A stretch of DNA of 64,000 bases from Lawsonibacter asaccharolyticus (GCA_003112755.1 BFBT01000002.1:186001-250000), one strand, 5' to 3'; positions 34,751 through 44,215 are shown, numbered from the stretch's first letter. Notes: a model not told the origin generated them from the sequence alone. Translations and numbers: made by a program.

Positions 34751-34899
34751 CACATGACTTTCTCCGAAAGTCACAAGCCCCTTGCTTTAGTCTGTTTCTG
34801 CTGCACCGGCCGCGAACAGCCCAGGTGAAGCAAAACCGGCCTAGCCAAATGGCTAAGCCGGATCAAAAAAACCACATGACTTTCTTTCAGAAAGCCACA
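34751..34899. repeat. Two GACTTTC/GAAAGTC hairpins around a terminator
   Basis: Hairpins CACATGACTTTCTCCGAAAG + TCACA (34751-34775) and CACATGACTTTCTTTCAGAAAG + CCACA (34873-34898, shown in parts) flank CCGGCTTAGCC/GGCTAGGCCGG (34828-34857). The latter has a TTTTG tail on the minus strand and may end transcription of the 239-aa gene. Confidence 0.6.
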
Positions 34900-34998
34900 A
34901 ATATTCCTGCCAGGGCAAAAAAACGGGTGTTGTCAACCACCCAGCCTTGCTGTACCGCAGGTGCCGCGTGCAAGGGCCCTTATCAAGTCTCGTGCCCT

Positions 34999-35718
34999 TT
35001 ATGGGTCGGGACAGTTGATTCGCCGCAGCTCAGCCTGGCGCACCTTTGTCCAATATGGAGAAAAGAACTCAGCCGAGCAAAATGCCGAAGGCGGCGCAAA
35101 CAGCGCCTGCTGGTTGCCACAGAAAATCGGTCCGTCCGGTGAGGCGTAGCAGGGCATTCCCATGATGGCCAGCTGGATGAATGGCGCCAGATAGCTGTAT
35201 TCATTGCTATCGCCGCCGCTGACAAAAATTGCCTTTTCCTGGTAGTTGCCCCGGAACCGGTTCCGGACGACATTTGCCATGGCGATCATGGAGGAGCCAT
35301 ATTCCTTGTTGCAGTTAGCCAGATGGATGGTGATGCCGTCGGCAGCGGCAAGGGCTGCATCCGGGTCAGTTTTGCCGGTGAGATCCATGATGCGCTGTAC
35401 AAATATCTGATTGATCGTCTCGCCGGCATATTGGGCTGGAGACGGGCTGGCGACGCCAAACTCCACGGCTAGGTGCAATAGGACATTTTGGGTTGAGTCT
35501 TCGGCCACGCCAGCTATGATGGCCCGGTGGGCGCCCATAAACAAGGTTCGGATATCGCCGCCGTAGCGGGCAATGATCTGATCCTGCAGGTCGCGGTTCA
35601 TCGGCTCACTGAGCTGGCTGGCCGACCACAGCAGAAAATCACGCCATAACTGCAGTTTTGGTTCAGTTCGCGGCAAATGCGAAAAATATTCCAATGCACG
35701 ATCCAGCCAGATATACAT
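34999..35718 (-). CDS. Hypothetical protein, 239 aa
   Basis: GATTTTGGAGGAATC precedes the ATG. Predicted soluble alpha/beta; segments EKAIFVSGGDSNEYSYLAPF and FCGNQQALFAPP are the most structured-looking. No family recognised. It is divergent from the primase gene and the three palindromes between them could control it. Confidence 0.6.
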   Translation of the reverse strand: MYIWLDRALEYFSHLPRTEPKLQLWRDFLLWSASQLSEPMNRDLQDQIIARYGGDIRTLFMGAHRAIIAGVAEDSTQNVLLHLAVEFGVASPSPAQYAGETINQIFVQRIMDLTGKTDPDAALAAADGITIHLANCNKEYGSSMIAMANVVRNRFRGNYQEKAIFVSGGDSNEYSYLAPFIQLAIMGMPCYASPDGPIFCGNQQALFAPPSAFCSAEFFSPYWTKVRQAELRRINCPDP

Positions 35719-35764
35719 GATGATTCCTCCAAAATCCCTAATATCTCCAGTTTAGCGTCCTCTC

Positions 35765-35882
35765 AGGTAAACAAAAACTTTATTTTGTTTACCTAAAAAT
35801 CCAGATTGAACAAAAATATCATTTTGTTTAGTTTTGCCTTTCCCCTTCCTTCGAACTCAACAAAACTTTTATTTTGTTGAGT
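35765..35882. promoter_or_regulatory. Three AACAAAA-N6-TTTTGTT palindromes
   Basis: Palindrome 1 at 35765-35794 (12-base arms, AGGTAAACAAAA), 2 at 35809-35828 (7-base arms), 3 at 35855-35882 (11-base arms, ACTCAACAAAA). All have a 6-base centre; centres lie 39 and 50 bases apart. They sit between a divergent gene pair, one of which is DNA primase. Candidate operator set or replication-origin sites. Confidence 0.7.
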
Positions 35883-35945
35883 CAAAAAGGGTCTTCCCTG
35901 TGATTTTTGTTTGTCCATTATACACCTGCCAATCGTCCTGCCGCA

Positions 35946-35975
35946 ATAATGGATTTTGGCGTTCGTGCATAGAAT
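35946..35975 (+). promoter_or_regulatory. Element-type promoter of the primase gene
   Basis: ATAATGGATT, ten bases, TGCATAGAAT, then CTCAGTAGCCAATTTTGGAG in the leader; 50 bases before the ATG. Confidence 0.65.
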
Positions 35976-36024
35976 TGCTCAGTAGCCAATTTTGGAGATT
36001 ACATATCAAGGAGGTATCGAAAAT

Positions 36025-37374
36025 ATGGGTTACACATCAACGCCAAACTCCTACCAGAAAATGCAAGAGTTGAGCATGATCCCGTATCCGCAGCAGCTGG
36101 CCATCGCAGTCCCAGAGATCCGCTTCTACAAAGATGTCCATGGGCTGTTGGCCCTGTGTCCTTTCCACAACGACAAGTCAGTTGGCAGCTTTGTCTTCAA
36201 CCCCAAGACTGGCGTATGGAAGTGCTTTGCCTGTGGAGTAAGCGGCCAGGGCGTCATCAGCCTGCTGATGAAATCCCATGACTGGAACTTTCTGGAGGCT
36301 GTTGACTACATGTATGACCACCGCAACGATGTGGTGGTGGAACCCTCTTCCCCGGTGCCAGGATCCCTGCGAACCCGGCGAAAAGTCAAAGTTTCTAAGC
36401 AGTCGTCAATCAAAGAAAAAGAGACATCTGACAAGGTTCTATTTACCTATTATGGGACCGTTACGCCTGAGGAACAGCACCTGATCTACAAGGCATTTGC
36501 CGAGACCTGTCCGCTCAAGACGGAGGAACGGCGGCAGCTGATGAAGAAACGGGGTCTGTCCTATGGGGACACGGCCCACTTCTTCCGAATGCCGGCGGCC
36601 GGTGATGAGCTGTTTTGGGTCGAGTTTGTCGAACACCTCAGGGCCTATGACACCTACAAGGGTGAAAACCGGCTCTACTACCGGCTGCTGGGCACGCCTG
36701 GTTTCTACTGGGATGAGGAGGAAAATGCTGTGAGCTTCATCACTCGGCAGAATGCCCTTGGCATCCTGCTCCATTCCCCTGATGGCCTCATCAACGGAAT
36801 CGAGATGCGGGTGAAGGATGAGTTTGTGGAGCAAGATCAAAATGTGAAGAAAGTTGCCCGGTATATTGGGTTTTCTTCCGGCTCCATCTGTGATCGGGAG
36901 CCTGAGCGATGCTCCATGGGCACCAAGTTGAGCGTACTCGTAGATGTCGTTCAGTGCTTCTACTCGAAGAGATCTAAGAAATTCAAGGGGTATGCCGTGA
37001 CCGAAGGTAAATTCAAGGCTCTTCATCTAGCCCGGCGCGGCTATACGGTGCTGAGCGTTCGTGGTGTGGGTAACTGGAAAGATGTTCTGCCTACGCTGGA
37101 AAGCATGAGGGCGAAGGGACCGGTGACAATCGTCTTTGATGCGGATGCGGCTGTCAATTCGGCTGTAGCCAGAGCTTCGGCTTCTTTGGGCAAGGCCCTG
37201 ATGAACTACGGCTACGAAGTCCTGTATATGACCTGGGACATCAATGATGGTAAGGGCATCGACGACTTGTGCAATGCAGGGTTATATGGGAAAGCGAAAG
37301 TTCTCCCGGCTGTCCAATACATGGACGAAGTCCTGGGGCTGCCGCCTGTCATTCCTACAGCTCTGTGCGTATGA
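36025..37374 (+). CDS. DNA primase, DnaG-type
   Basis: 449 residues from the ATG after CAAGGAGGTATCGAAAAT. CHC2-type zinc finger at 45-70 (CPFH ... CFAC) for template recognition. After a basic linker and middle domain comes a Toprim-like domain: VTEGKFKAL (about 327), VFDADAAVN (about 370), and DGKGIDDL near 408. It lacks the C-terminal helicase-binding domain of chromosomal DnaG, so it probably works with element-encoded replication proteins. Confidence 0.85.
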   Translation: MGYTSTPNSYQKMQELSMIPYPQQLAIAVPEIRFYKDVHGLLALCPFHNDKSVGSFVFNPKTGVWKCFACGVSGQGVISLLMKSHDWNFLEAVDYMYDHRNDVVVEPSSPVPGSLRTRRKVKVSKQSSIKEKETSDKVLFTYYGTVTPEEQHLIYKAFAETCPLKTEERRQLMKKRGLSYGDTAHFFRMPAAGDELFWVEFVEHLRAYDTYKGENRLYYRLLGTPGFYWDEEENAVSFITRQNALGILLHSPDGLINGIEMRVKDEFVEQDQNVKKVARYIGFSSGSICDREPERCSMGTKLSVLVDVVQCFYSKRSKKFKGYAVTEGKFKALHLARRGYTVLSVRGVGNWKDVLPTLESMRAKGPVTIVFDADAAVNSAVARASASLGKALMNYGYEVLYMTWDINDGKGIDDLCNAGLYGKAKVLPAVQYMDEVLGLPPVIPTALCV

Positions 37375-37378
37375 AGGA

Positions 37379-37416
37379 ACGAGGGTTCCCTATATGGGAA
37401 CCCTCGCATTTTTTCT
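37379..37416 (+). terminator. Rho-independent terminator of primase
   Basis: CGAGGGTTCCC...GGGAACCCTCG hairpin followed by CATTTTTT. Confidence 0.9.
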
Positions 37417-37424
37417 ACGCGCAG

Positions 37425-37580
37425 GTCTTTCTTAACGAAGAAAACTTGCAAGGACTTTTGTTTCGCTCTTCTTGCCGTGGTTCTTCGCACATAGTCCGTG
37501 GGACCTGCTTGTTTGCTACAACAAAGAACCCTCACGGCCCATGCATAGGTTCCTGGAGGGGAGCGGATAGAAAAGACTCT
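37425..37580. repeat. Two half-copies of the dispersed repeat, copies 9 and 10
   Basis: CTTTCTTAACGAAGAAAAC at 37429-37447 begins one copy; CCTCACGGCCCATGCATAGG and an AAAAGACTCTCC end belong to a second in inverted orientation. They lie between convergent genes. Confidence 0.55.
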
Positions 37581-37602
37581 CCTCCCCCTCCCCTATCCAG
37601 CG

Positions 37603-37640
37603 CAAAAACTCCCCCGTCTGACGGACGGGGGAGTTTTTTG
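37603..37640 (-). terminator. Terminator of the nrdD-nrdG operon
   Basis: AACTCCCCCGTC/GACGGGGGAGTT hairpin with T runs on both sides, so it can work in both directions. Confidence 0.9.
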
Positions 37641-37643
37641 TGG

Positions 37644-38159
37644 TTAGTACCCAAGCATGAGTACAGGCTCGCCAGATGAGATGGATGACTGAACATTCAG
37701 CACCCGCTGGTTAGTGGAGCCGCGGAATCGAAGGGTGATATCCTTCTGCTCCATGATGAAGGGCCCATCCACCAGGACATCCAGCTGAGTCAACAGCTCT
37801 CGACTGTGCTCGCCGATCTTGCCGGCGGCCAGTTCCTCATAGAGGTACCCGGTCCAGCACCAGATGTCCTTCAGGGGGAACTTCTCCCGCACCTGACGGA
37901 CAAAGGCCAGGACAGCCGCCTGGTTCTCCGGGGCAAAGGGCTCGCCGCCCAGCAGGGACAGGCCGCGCACATGGCTGGGCTCCAGGAGAGCCATCATCTT
38001 GCCGGCTGCCTCCTCATCGAAGGGCTTTCCGTAGTTGAAATCCCAGGATTCAGGATTGAAGCAATCCTTGCAGTGATGGGTGCAGCCGGAGACGAACAGA
38101 GATACACGGATCCCAGGGCCGTTGGCCACATCCACATTCTTGATATCAGCATAATACAT
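37644..38159 (-). CDS. nrdG: Anaerobic ribonucleotide reductase activase
   Basis: 171 residues from the ATG after AAGGAGGAAGTTATAC. CX3CX2C radical SAM motif at Cys26, Cys30, Cys33 (CTHHCKDC); SLLGGEPF (about 78-85) is the SAM-binding GGE motif. It forms the glycyl radical on NrdD under anaerobic conditions. It lies downstream of nrdD exon 2 in one operon, 65 bases away. Confidence 0.95.
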   Translation of the reverse strand: MYYADIKNVDVANGPGIRVSLFVSGCTHHCKDCFNPESWDFNYGKPFDEEAAGKMMALLEPSHVRGLSLLGGEPFAPENQAAVLAFVRQVREKFPLKDIWCWTGYLYEELAAGKIGEHSRELLTQLDVLVDGPFIMEQKDITLRFRGSTNQRVLNVQSSISSGEPVLMLGY

Positions 38160-38224
38160 GTATAACTTCCTCCTTATAGAAGGGGCCCCCTCACGGGGCC
38201 CCATTGTTCGGTTTGTTGATCTCC

Positions 38225-41200
38225 TTACAGGTGGGTGACGCGGGCCTTGATCTCCTTGGTCTTGCCCACATTCCAGAACTTCTCGCCCAGGTAGCCGCAG
38301 GTCCGGCGGACGACATTCATCTTCCGCTGGTCCTTATTGTGGCAAACCGGGCATTCCCACTCTCCGTCATCATTGATGATGATCTCGCCATCGAAGCCGC
38401 AGATGTGGCAGTAGTCGCTCTTGGTGTTGAACTCGGCGTACTGGATGTTGTCGTAAATGAACTTCACGACCTCCTCCAGGGCCTCCAGGTTCTTACCCAT
38501 ATTGGGGATCTCCGCATAGGAGATGCAGCCGCCGCTGGAGATGGGCTGAAACTGGTTTTCGAAGGTCAGCTTGGAGAACGCATCGATGTGCTCCCGAACA
38601 TCCACATGGTAGCTGTTCGTGTAGTATCCCTTATCGGTAACATCAGGGATGTCGCCGAACCGCTCGCGGTCGATGCGGGCGAACCGGTAGCAGAGAGACT
38701 CGGCCGGGGTGCCGTAGAGGGCAAACCCGATGTTGGTCTCGGCCTTCCAGTTGTCGCAGGCCTTCCGCAGCCGTTTCATCACCCGCATGGCAAACTCTGT
38801 GCCCACAGGATCTGTGTGGCTGACGCCCTTCATGAGCTTGGTGGTCTCATAGAGGCCAATGTAGCCCAGAGAGATGGAGGAATAACCGCCATAGAGTAGT
38901 GGCTCAATGGACTCCCCTTTGCCCAACCGGGCGATGGCGCCGTACTGCCAGTGCAGCGGACTGCAGTCGGAAGTTACCTTCTTCAGAGCGTTGTGCCGGC
39001 ACATCAAAGCCTCGAAGCAAAGCTCCAGGCGCTCGTCCAGCAGAGACCAGAACTTCTCCTCATCGCCCGCGGCAAGAATGCCAATCTGGGGCAGATTGAG
39101 GGAAACAACACCCTGGTTGAACCGTCCTTCAAATTTGTAGTTGCCATTCTCATCCTTCCATGGAGCCAGGAAGGACCTACAGCCCATAGGGCTGAAGACA
39201 TTGCCTTGGTAGTTCTCCCGCATCTTCTTGGCGGAAATATAGTCCGGATACATCCGCTTGGCAGAGCACTTGACAGCCAGCTTGGTCAGGTAGTCGTACT
39301 TCCCGCCCTTCAGGCAGTTATGCTCATCCAGGACATAGACCAGCTTGGGGAAGGCGGGGGTGATATACACACCAGCCTCATTCTTGATGCCCTCCAGCCG
39401 CTGCCGGAGAACCTCTTCGATGATCATCGCATTTTCCTCGATGTAAGGGTCATCGGCCCTCAGATAGAGGAGCAGAGTCACGAAAGGCGATTGCACTTTG
39501 GCGCATATGTTTCCATACGCAGGGGACCATCTCTTCTATTTCAGTTGCGCGCTTGGGCACGGCATCCATCTCCGCACCTACGGGGCTACACTCATCACCC
39601 CTGGCCTCTACACTTTCTATCTGCTTTTAATTGAAGCCATAACAAATCCGCATGCCGGCAAGCTGCGCGAATTTGTTTTTGTGGAATGGCTTATATGGGA
39701 TGCCCATAGCTCCATCCTCCATGAGCTTATGGAAGGTTCTGCGATCAGGCGTATAACCATACTCGCTGGTCAAAAACTCCCGAAGCTCCTTCACTGAATC
39801 AAAATGCTTCACCATCCCGTTAAGCGAAAAGGAGCAAGGTTTATGGAGGTAGGACTGATCTTTCTTGTGCGATGAATAATAGGTCTTCAGTCGCTCACTC
39901 TGCTGCTCCCTAAGTTCGGCATCTGACCATGCCTCCTGAACTACTTTAGATTGAAGCTCCCGAGCCGCAGCATCCTGATAACGAATCTGCATATTCTTGG
40001 CCTGATTAGCCTTGAACGCAGGAGAGGAGCAACGCTGACGGTTAATTTCAGTCATCGTCTTGATGAACCTTTCCATCATTTCGGGTGGAGCATATGCATA
40101 GACATTTCCGCCATCACCGCCCACCGCGAAATTGACGCATTTGTCAGGGAAGGCACTGTGGATTTTTGCAATCCATTCCTTCTCTAATTCATTTAACTCA
40201 TCTTTGGAGTTTGCGATAGCAAGCATCTCGTTGCAAAAAGCTGATGGACCATATTGTTCCAGCTCCTTACAAATACAGGCTCCGCTCCCCAAATAACGAG
40301 GATCGTATTTTGGCGCCTTATGTTTGCCGACATAAAGCGAACCTGTGATCTTGTTTGTGGTCATGTAAATGTACCCGTACATTCCGCGATCTCCTTTGCT
40401 GATGAAATATGTTTATTGATATGCAAAAGGAGATAAATGTATTGGCTTTCATAACTTGCATGTCCACATATAGCAGATAGCTCAGCACGGTATCTTGCAG
40501 CTATCCAGGGAATTCCCTGGACCTTAGCGTCTCTTACGAAGCGTATTCGCGCCGTTTGGAGTAGTGCGCTGACTGGACGCACCCGGCCTTATTTAACTTC
40601 TACCGTTAGCCCCGGCGGTGGATTACACCAGGACACCCCTCGGAATCAAGGGTTCACGCAATTTTACAACGGCCAATTTGTTTTCAAAAACCGTTAGTCG
40701 TCATCAGAGTGTTGATCTGATATTGGACAGTCTGAATACCGGCCTTCAGCTCCTCACGAAGCTGCATTTTGACAATCTTCTCCTGCTCTTCGGCACTCAG
40801 CTCCGGGCACTCGCTCGCAATCCGGCGGGCAAACTTGTCCCGACTCTTGCGTAGGTACTTGCCCAAATGAACCAGGTCAACGCTTTGCCCACCATACTGG
40901 TTGGAAGCGATACAGGCAATGATCTGGGTCGTAACCGTGCAGGCTACCTGGAAGCTCTTGGGGCTCTCGATGAGCTTGTCATTCATCACAGTGCCATTGT
41001 CCAGCATGTCACCAATATTGATGAGACAGCAGTTGAATATGGGCTGGATAAAATAGTCGGCATCATGGAAGTGCAGGATGCCTTCATCATGGGCCTTGGA
41101 GATCTTCTCGGGCAGCAGAATACGCCGGGTCAGGTCCCGGCTTACCTCGCCGGCGATGTAGTCACGCTGAGTAGAGGCGATACGGGTGCTCTTATTGGAA

Positions 41201-41541
41201 TTCTCCTCTGCCAGTTCCTTGTTCTCATTCCGGAGCAGGGACAGGATGGACTCATCGGTGGTGTTGGACTTCCGGGCCAGTTCTCGCTTGTAGCGGTACA
41301 CCGTGTAGGCGGTTGCCACATCGTAGTAGCCAGCCTCCTGGATGGTCCGGACCACCAGATCCTGCACACCCTCCACCGTCGCACCGCGGGACGGGACCTT
41401 CTTCACCACCTGCTCAGTCAGGTAATTCACCGTGATCGGGTCGGCGGCGCCAACCTCAGCCTTAAATGCCTTGGCAATGGCGGATGCAATCTTGTCCTTG
41501 TTGAACTCCACAACAGAACCGTTTCTCTTCTTGATTTTCAT
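38225..41541 (-). CDS. nrdD: Anaerobic ribonucleoside-triphosphate reductase, split by a group I intron
   Basis: Exon 1 is 40690-41541 (284 codons, MKIKKRNG start after GAGGAGGTAAATCC) and exon 2 is 38225-39493 (422 codons plus stop), giving 706 residues after splicing. Exon 1 has an ATP cone (about 1-90) and ends LMTTNG; exon 2 begins QSPFVTL, rebuilding the conserved TTNGQ.PFVTL. Exon 2 ends with zinc cysteines (CHICG, CPVC) and the glycyl-radical motif RRTCGYLG. Unspliced, exon 1 would stop two codons into the intron. The product makes dNTPs without oxygen. Confidence 0.92.
39627..40382 (-). CDS. GIY-YIG homing endonuclease in the nrdD intron
   Basis: 251 residues after AAAGGAGATCGCGGA. 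GYIYMTTNKITGSLYVGKH (residues 3-21) carries the GIY and YIG elements, followed by DPRYLGSG and a conserved Glu (ELEKEW). The rest contains basic DNA-binding modules of the NUMOD type (QANQ...IRYQDAAARELQSK; DSVKELREF). It cuts intronless nrdD alleles so that the intron is copied in. A TGCATA box (40416-40445) could transcribe it from within the intron. Confidence 0.88.
   Translation of the reverse strand: MYGYIYMTTNKITGSLYVGKHKAPKYDPRYLGSGACICKELEQYGPSAFCNEMLAIANSKDELNELEKEWIAKIHSAFPDKCVNFAVGGDGGNVYAYAPPEMMERFIKTMTEINRQRCSSPAFKANQAKNMQIRYQDAAARELQSKVVQEAWSDAELREQQSERLKTYYSSHKKDQSYLHKPCSFSLNGMVKHFDSVKELREFLTSEYGYTPDRRTFHKLMEDGAMGIPYKPFHKNKFAQLAGMRICYGFN
40416..40445 (-). promoter_or_regulatory. 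Possible element-type promoter inside the intron
   Basis: CCAATACATT, ten bases, TGCATATCAA on the minus strand, 34 bases before the endonuclease start. Last positions of box B are imperfect. Confidence 0.4.
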
Positions 41542-41641
41542 GGATTTACCTCCTCGTAATTTAATGCAGCCAGCCGTGTGCATGGCCGTCTGCCCTATAT
41601 CTTGTATTTCATAATTTTTATCATACAAGATATATAACTTG

Positions 41642-41722
41642 ATAGTATGCACACAGCAAAATTTTAATTCCTCCAAATTGAAGGTCTGTGTTATCCTATG
41701 CAGAACCAGAGAGAACCATTCC
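41642..41722 (-). promoter_or_regulatory. Two tandem element-type promoters of nrdD
   Basis: Upstream: GGAATGGTTC, ten bases, TGCATAGGAT (41693-41722). Downstream: GGAATTAAAA, ten bases, TGCATACTAT (41642-41671). The upstream transcript carries CTTCAATTTGGAGG, the shared leader, which overlaps box A of the downstream promoter. Confidence 0.65.
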
Positions 41723-41759
41723 TCACAGCTGGCAACCATTGCGGCCCACAGAATTGTCG

Positions 41760-42290
41760 CTATTTTGCCGAAAAAGTCGCCGGGAAAGTCTGCTCAGAGA
41801 CCTGGATTCCTCCGTAAAATTTACCGCCAATTCTCCGTTTTGCACAACTGGATATCCACCATATGTAGGAAGAAACAGCTGATTCTCTCGCCGAACTAAA
41901 GTTCGGGAGGTTCTATGTCCGGCGAAGTGCCGAACTTAGCCCCATCCCTAATTCAGCTGCGGCAAGGGTCCAACACTGTTTTTGCGCTGTCCAATGCCAG
42001 ATTACCTCACCCGGCTTCCCCGAAGAGGAGCCGGGTAAACTATTCGGGACCTCAGACAGTACACGGGCGCTTCAAATGTTGCATATGCCTGAGGAGGGGG
42101 AACCCTCCAGAGGTTTGACCTTGCGGCAGTGGGACAGAGGCAACAGACTATAGCGCAAGTACCGTTGGACTTTTGAGCCCCGGGGCGAACCCCACGCCCC
42201 TCCCGAAGGAGGGCGGATCCCCGAAGGGAGACCTTGCTCTAAGAGCTCTCGGGCGGGAATCTACCACCCTCTATAAGGTACTTCGAAAGA
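41760..42290. other. Non-coding stretch before the TnpB element
   Basis: No credible gene. Holds the CCGAACTAAAGTTCGG hairpin (41891-41906) and several GC-rich hairpins (GGCTCC-type at about 42020, CTCCCGAAGGAGGGC at about 42200). Probably debris at the insertion border. Confidence 0.5.
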
Positions 42291-42293
42291 TTT

Positions 42294-42446
42294 TTGACAC
42301 TTCCCATGCCTAAAGGCAGGGGATTCTGGGTTCATCGAGGACTGCCATGGCATCCCACAGACTTCTGTGAGATACCAGGGTCTTACACCCTCTCCCCGAG
42401 CGTATGGGTTCCGGTGTGCCCCACCGTACCATGATGTTTTTATTCT
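42294..42446 (-). ncRNA. Probable omega RNA / right end of the TnpB element
   Basis: Downstream of tnpB on the same strand, ending with GAATCCCCTGCC TTTA GGCATGGGAAGTGTCAA (in parts), the typical right-end hairpin of IS200/IS605 TnpB elements that forms the scaffold of the guide RNA. The bases after TGTCAA (toward 42280) would be the guide. Confidence 0.65.
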
Positions 42447-43565
42447 TTAGGTACTGGCCTTCAGCAGGCGTAGCCCCTCCATCAGCAGATTTTGGGCCGC
42501 GTTTTGATCCCGGTCGTGGTGAGCCCTGCACTGCGGGCAAGTCCACTCCCGAACCGAGAGGTCTTTGACCTCCTTGTTTTGGTACCCGCAACAGCTGCAC
42601 AGCTGGCTGCTGGGGAAGAAAGTCCCAACCTCTACCAGCATTTTGTGCTGCCAGGCAGCCTTGTATTTGAGCTGGCGGGCTAGCTCACCCCACGATGCGT
42701 CAGTAATGGCCTTGGCCAACTTGTGGTTTTTGAGCATGCCCCCTACATTGAGACTCTCCACGCAGATGATGTCGTAGTCTCTGACCAGCTGTGTGGTGAG
42801 CTTATGCAGGTAGTCCTGCCGGCAGTTGGCGATGTACTCATGCTGCCTGGCCAGACGGAGGCGGGCCTTCTCCCGGTTACGGCTGCCCTTTGGCTTTCGG
42901 GACAGCCGCCGCTGGAGAGCGGCGAGCTTCTTCTCTGCTTTCTGCAGGTACTTGGGGTTATCATACCTTTGGCCATCCGAGGTGATGACCAGATCCTTGA
43001 TGCCCACATCAAGGCCGACAGCGGCGCCAGTGCTGAGCAGCTGTGGGATGTCTACATCTGTGCAGCAGAGGCTCACGAAAAACTTACCGCTGCGGCTCAT
43101 GCTGACGGTGGCATTGAGGATCCGTCCCTGCACCGTGGTGGAGACCTTAGCCTTTACCCACCCCAGTTTAGGCAGCTTAACAGCCTTGTCGGTTGCCTGA
43201 ATGTTTTTCCCCACGACCTTGCTGGTGTAGCTGGCCCGGCTGTGATGCTTGGCCTTGAACTTCGGGAACCCGACCTTCCTTCGGCCCTTGCAGCCAGCAA
43301 AGAAGTTCTTGTAGGCCTGGTCCATGTGAAGGACAGATGCCTGGAGGGCTGTGGAATCTACTTCCCGCAGCCAAGGATATGTGTCCTTCAGCCCGGGCAG
43401 CAGTTTGACGCAGTCGTAGCCGCTGATCGGGTTGCCGTCATCGTAGGCGCCCTTTCGAGCAGCCAAAGTCTGGTTGTAGACGAACCGGCTGCAGCCGATG
43501 GTCTTGCGAATGAGTTCTTCCTGTTTTGCTGTGGGGTACAGTCGGAACTTGTAGGCTTTTTCCAT
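42447..43565 (-). CDS. tnpB: RNA-guided nuclease TnpB
   Basis: 372 residues from the ATG after GGAGGTGTCCACC. N-terminal YKFRLYPT typical of OrfB. RuvC residues intact: Asp in VGLDVGIKD, Glu in CVESLN, Asp in [11 protein letters not shown]; zinc ribbon CSCCG...CPQC between the last two. It probably cuts DNA guided by the adjacent RNA to keep the element at its site. A full element-type promoter lies 72 bases upstream. Confidence 0.93.
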   Translation of the reverse strand: MEKAYKFRLYPTAKQEELIRKTIGCSRFVYNQTLAARKGAYDDGNPISGYDCVKLLPGLKDTYPWLREVDSTALQASVLHMDQAYKNFFAGCKGRRKVGFPKFKAKHHSRASYTSKVVGKNIQATDKAVKLPKLGWVKAKVSTTVQGRILNATVSMSRSGKFFVSLCCTDVDIPQLLSTGAAVGLDVGIKDLVITSDGQRYDNPKYLQKAEKKLAALQRRLSRKPKGSRNREKARLRLARQHEYIANCRQDYLHKLTTQLVRDYDIICVESLNVGGMLKNHKLAKAITDASWGELARQLKYKAAWQHKMLVEVGTFFPSSQLCSCCGYQNKEVKDLSVREWTCPQCRAHHDRDQNAAQNLLMEGLRLLKAST

Positions 43566-43637
43566 GGTGGACACCTCCTTCCCTGCGCGGATAGGTGGAT
43601 ATTTGGATAGGACACTTCCCTTGCTGAACTTCTACTC

Positions 43638-43669
43638 ATATTATATGCAGTTGCGTAGAAAATATTTTC
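43638..43669 (-). promoter_or_regulatory. Element-type promoter reading into tnpB
   Basis: GAAAATATTT, ten bases, TGCATATAAT on the minus strand. It probably predates the insertion and now drives tnpB. Confidence 0.7.
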
Positions 43670-43679
43670 ATTCTCCCCG

Positions 43680-43906
43680 CAGGGGGTAGGCCAATGTTTG
43701 CTCGGGTATTCGCACACAGGCACGGATGCCGCCCTATATCCCTACAACTAAAGCAGAGGGTTTTACGGCGGCATAGATAACTGCCTGCGGGACCGGCGTC
43801 CGGCTTGCCGCAGGGAGCTGACTGAATATCAGATGCCCATGCATTTGTGGAACTTCTTGCCGCCTGCTTTCTGCAGGCACAGTTTTGCAATGATATCGTC
43901 GTGCAT
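43680..43906 (-). ncRNA. Promoter-driven region without a normal gene
   Basis: Downstream of a good promoter, this stretch encodes only a 25-codon frame (43831-43906) ending GGKKFHKCMGI, which looks like the end of a SEC-C zinc motif. Then hairpins such as CTGCGGCAAGCC...GGCAG follow. It is either a small RNA or the relic of a SEC-C protein. Confidence 0.35.
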
Positions 43907-43908
43907 AT

Positions 43909-43938
43909 ATTATTTGCACATTGGCGTTTTAATATTTT
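43909..43938 (-). promoter_or_regulatory. Element-type promoter
   Basis: AAAATATTAA, ten bases, TGCAAATAAT on the minus strand; spacing exact, one mismatch in box B. Confidence 0.6.
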
Positions 43939-44011
43939 AGAGCCCCCCCCCGTAGCGGGGGGAGGCTATCGTTTTCTTTGGTTAGCCTAAAGAACCGAGA
44001 CGCCATTCCTC

Positions 44012-44172
44012 TCACCGAACTAAAGTTCGGGAGCTCCCTGGCGACGGTCTAGGTGGAACAAAACAGCAGCCCTCATGGACCCTACATAGGCTCCGTTAGG
44101 AGCCAGCTCCGGCAAAAGGCCCGGCAGCCAAAACAAATCCGGGATGATTTTCTTCGTTAAAAAAGACTCTCC
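44012..44172. repeat. AAGTTCGG hairpin and dispersed repeat copy 11
   Basis: CCGAACTAAAGTTCGG with CTCCCTGGCGACGGTCTAGG, matching inverted sequence at 9.44-9.49 kb; then CATGGACCCTACATAGG, GGCTCCGTTAGGAGCC hairpin, and TTTTCTTCGTTAAAAAAGA ending 14 bases before the next promoter. Confidence 0.65.
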
Positions 44173-44185
44173 CCTATTCCTCTCC

Positions 44186-44215
44186 AGAATTGTTTGAGCA
44201 CTGTCCGCATACTAT
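44186..44215 (+). promoter_or_regulatory. Element-type promoter
   Basis: AGAATTGTTT, ten bases, CGCATACTAT; leader CAGTACCCAATCTTTGGAG, then CAAGGAGG before the ATG at 44270. Confidence 0.7.

Larger units (their letters stand above)
39494..40689 (-). other. Group I intron in nrdD
   Basis: 1,196 bases. The 5' exon ends in U (AACGGT) and the intron ends in G before CAATCG, the group I rule for both splice sites. AATTGCGTGAACCC (40650-40664 on the plus map) matches a P3-P4 strand, CTAACGGT follows, and GTCCAGGGAATTCCCTGGA is a P9-like hairpin. The homing endonuclease frame lies after the core. No group II or intein features. Confidence 0.85.
42294..43600 (-). mobile_element. IS200/IS605-type element with tnpB only
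   Basis: Consists of tnpB and its right end; no TnpA transposase, so it depends on one in trans. The left end cannot be fixed exactly; GGGAAGTGTCC near 43610 resembles the right-end GGGAAGTGTCAA and may mark it. Confidence 0.65.

Noticed and set aside
38204..38899. Open frame antisense to nrdD exon 2
   Set aside because: Exon 2 is clearly coding; the antisense frame lacks start signals.
39494..40689. An intein or group II intron in nrdD
   Set aside because: The exon frames are separated by stops, there are no intein motifs, and the endonuclease is GIY-YIG without reverse transcriptase.
42723..43610. 295-codon open frame antisense to tnpB
   Set aside because: tnpB has intact motifs on the other strand; this frame is a shadow.
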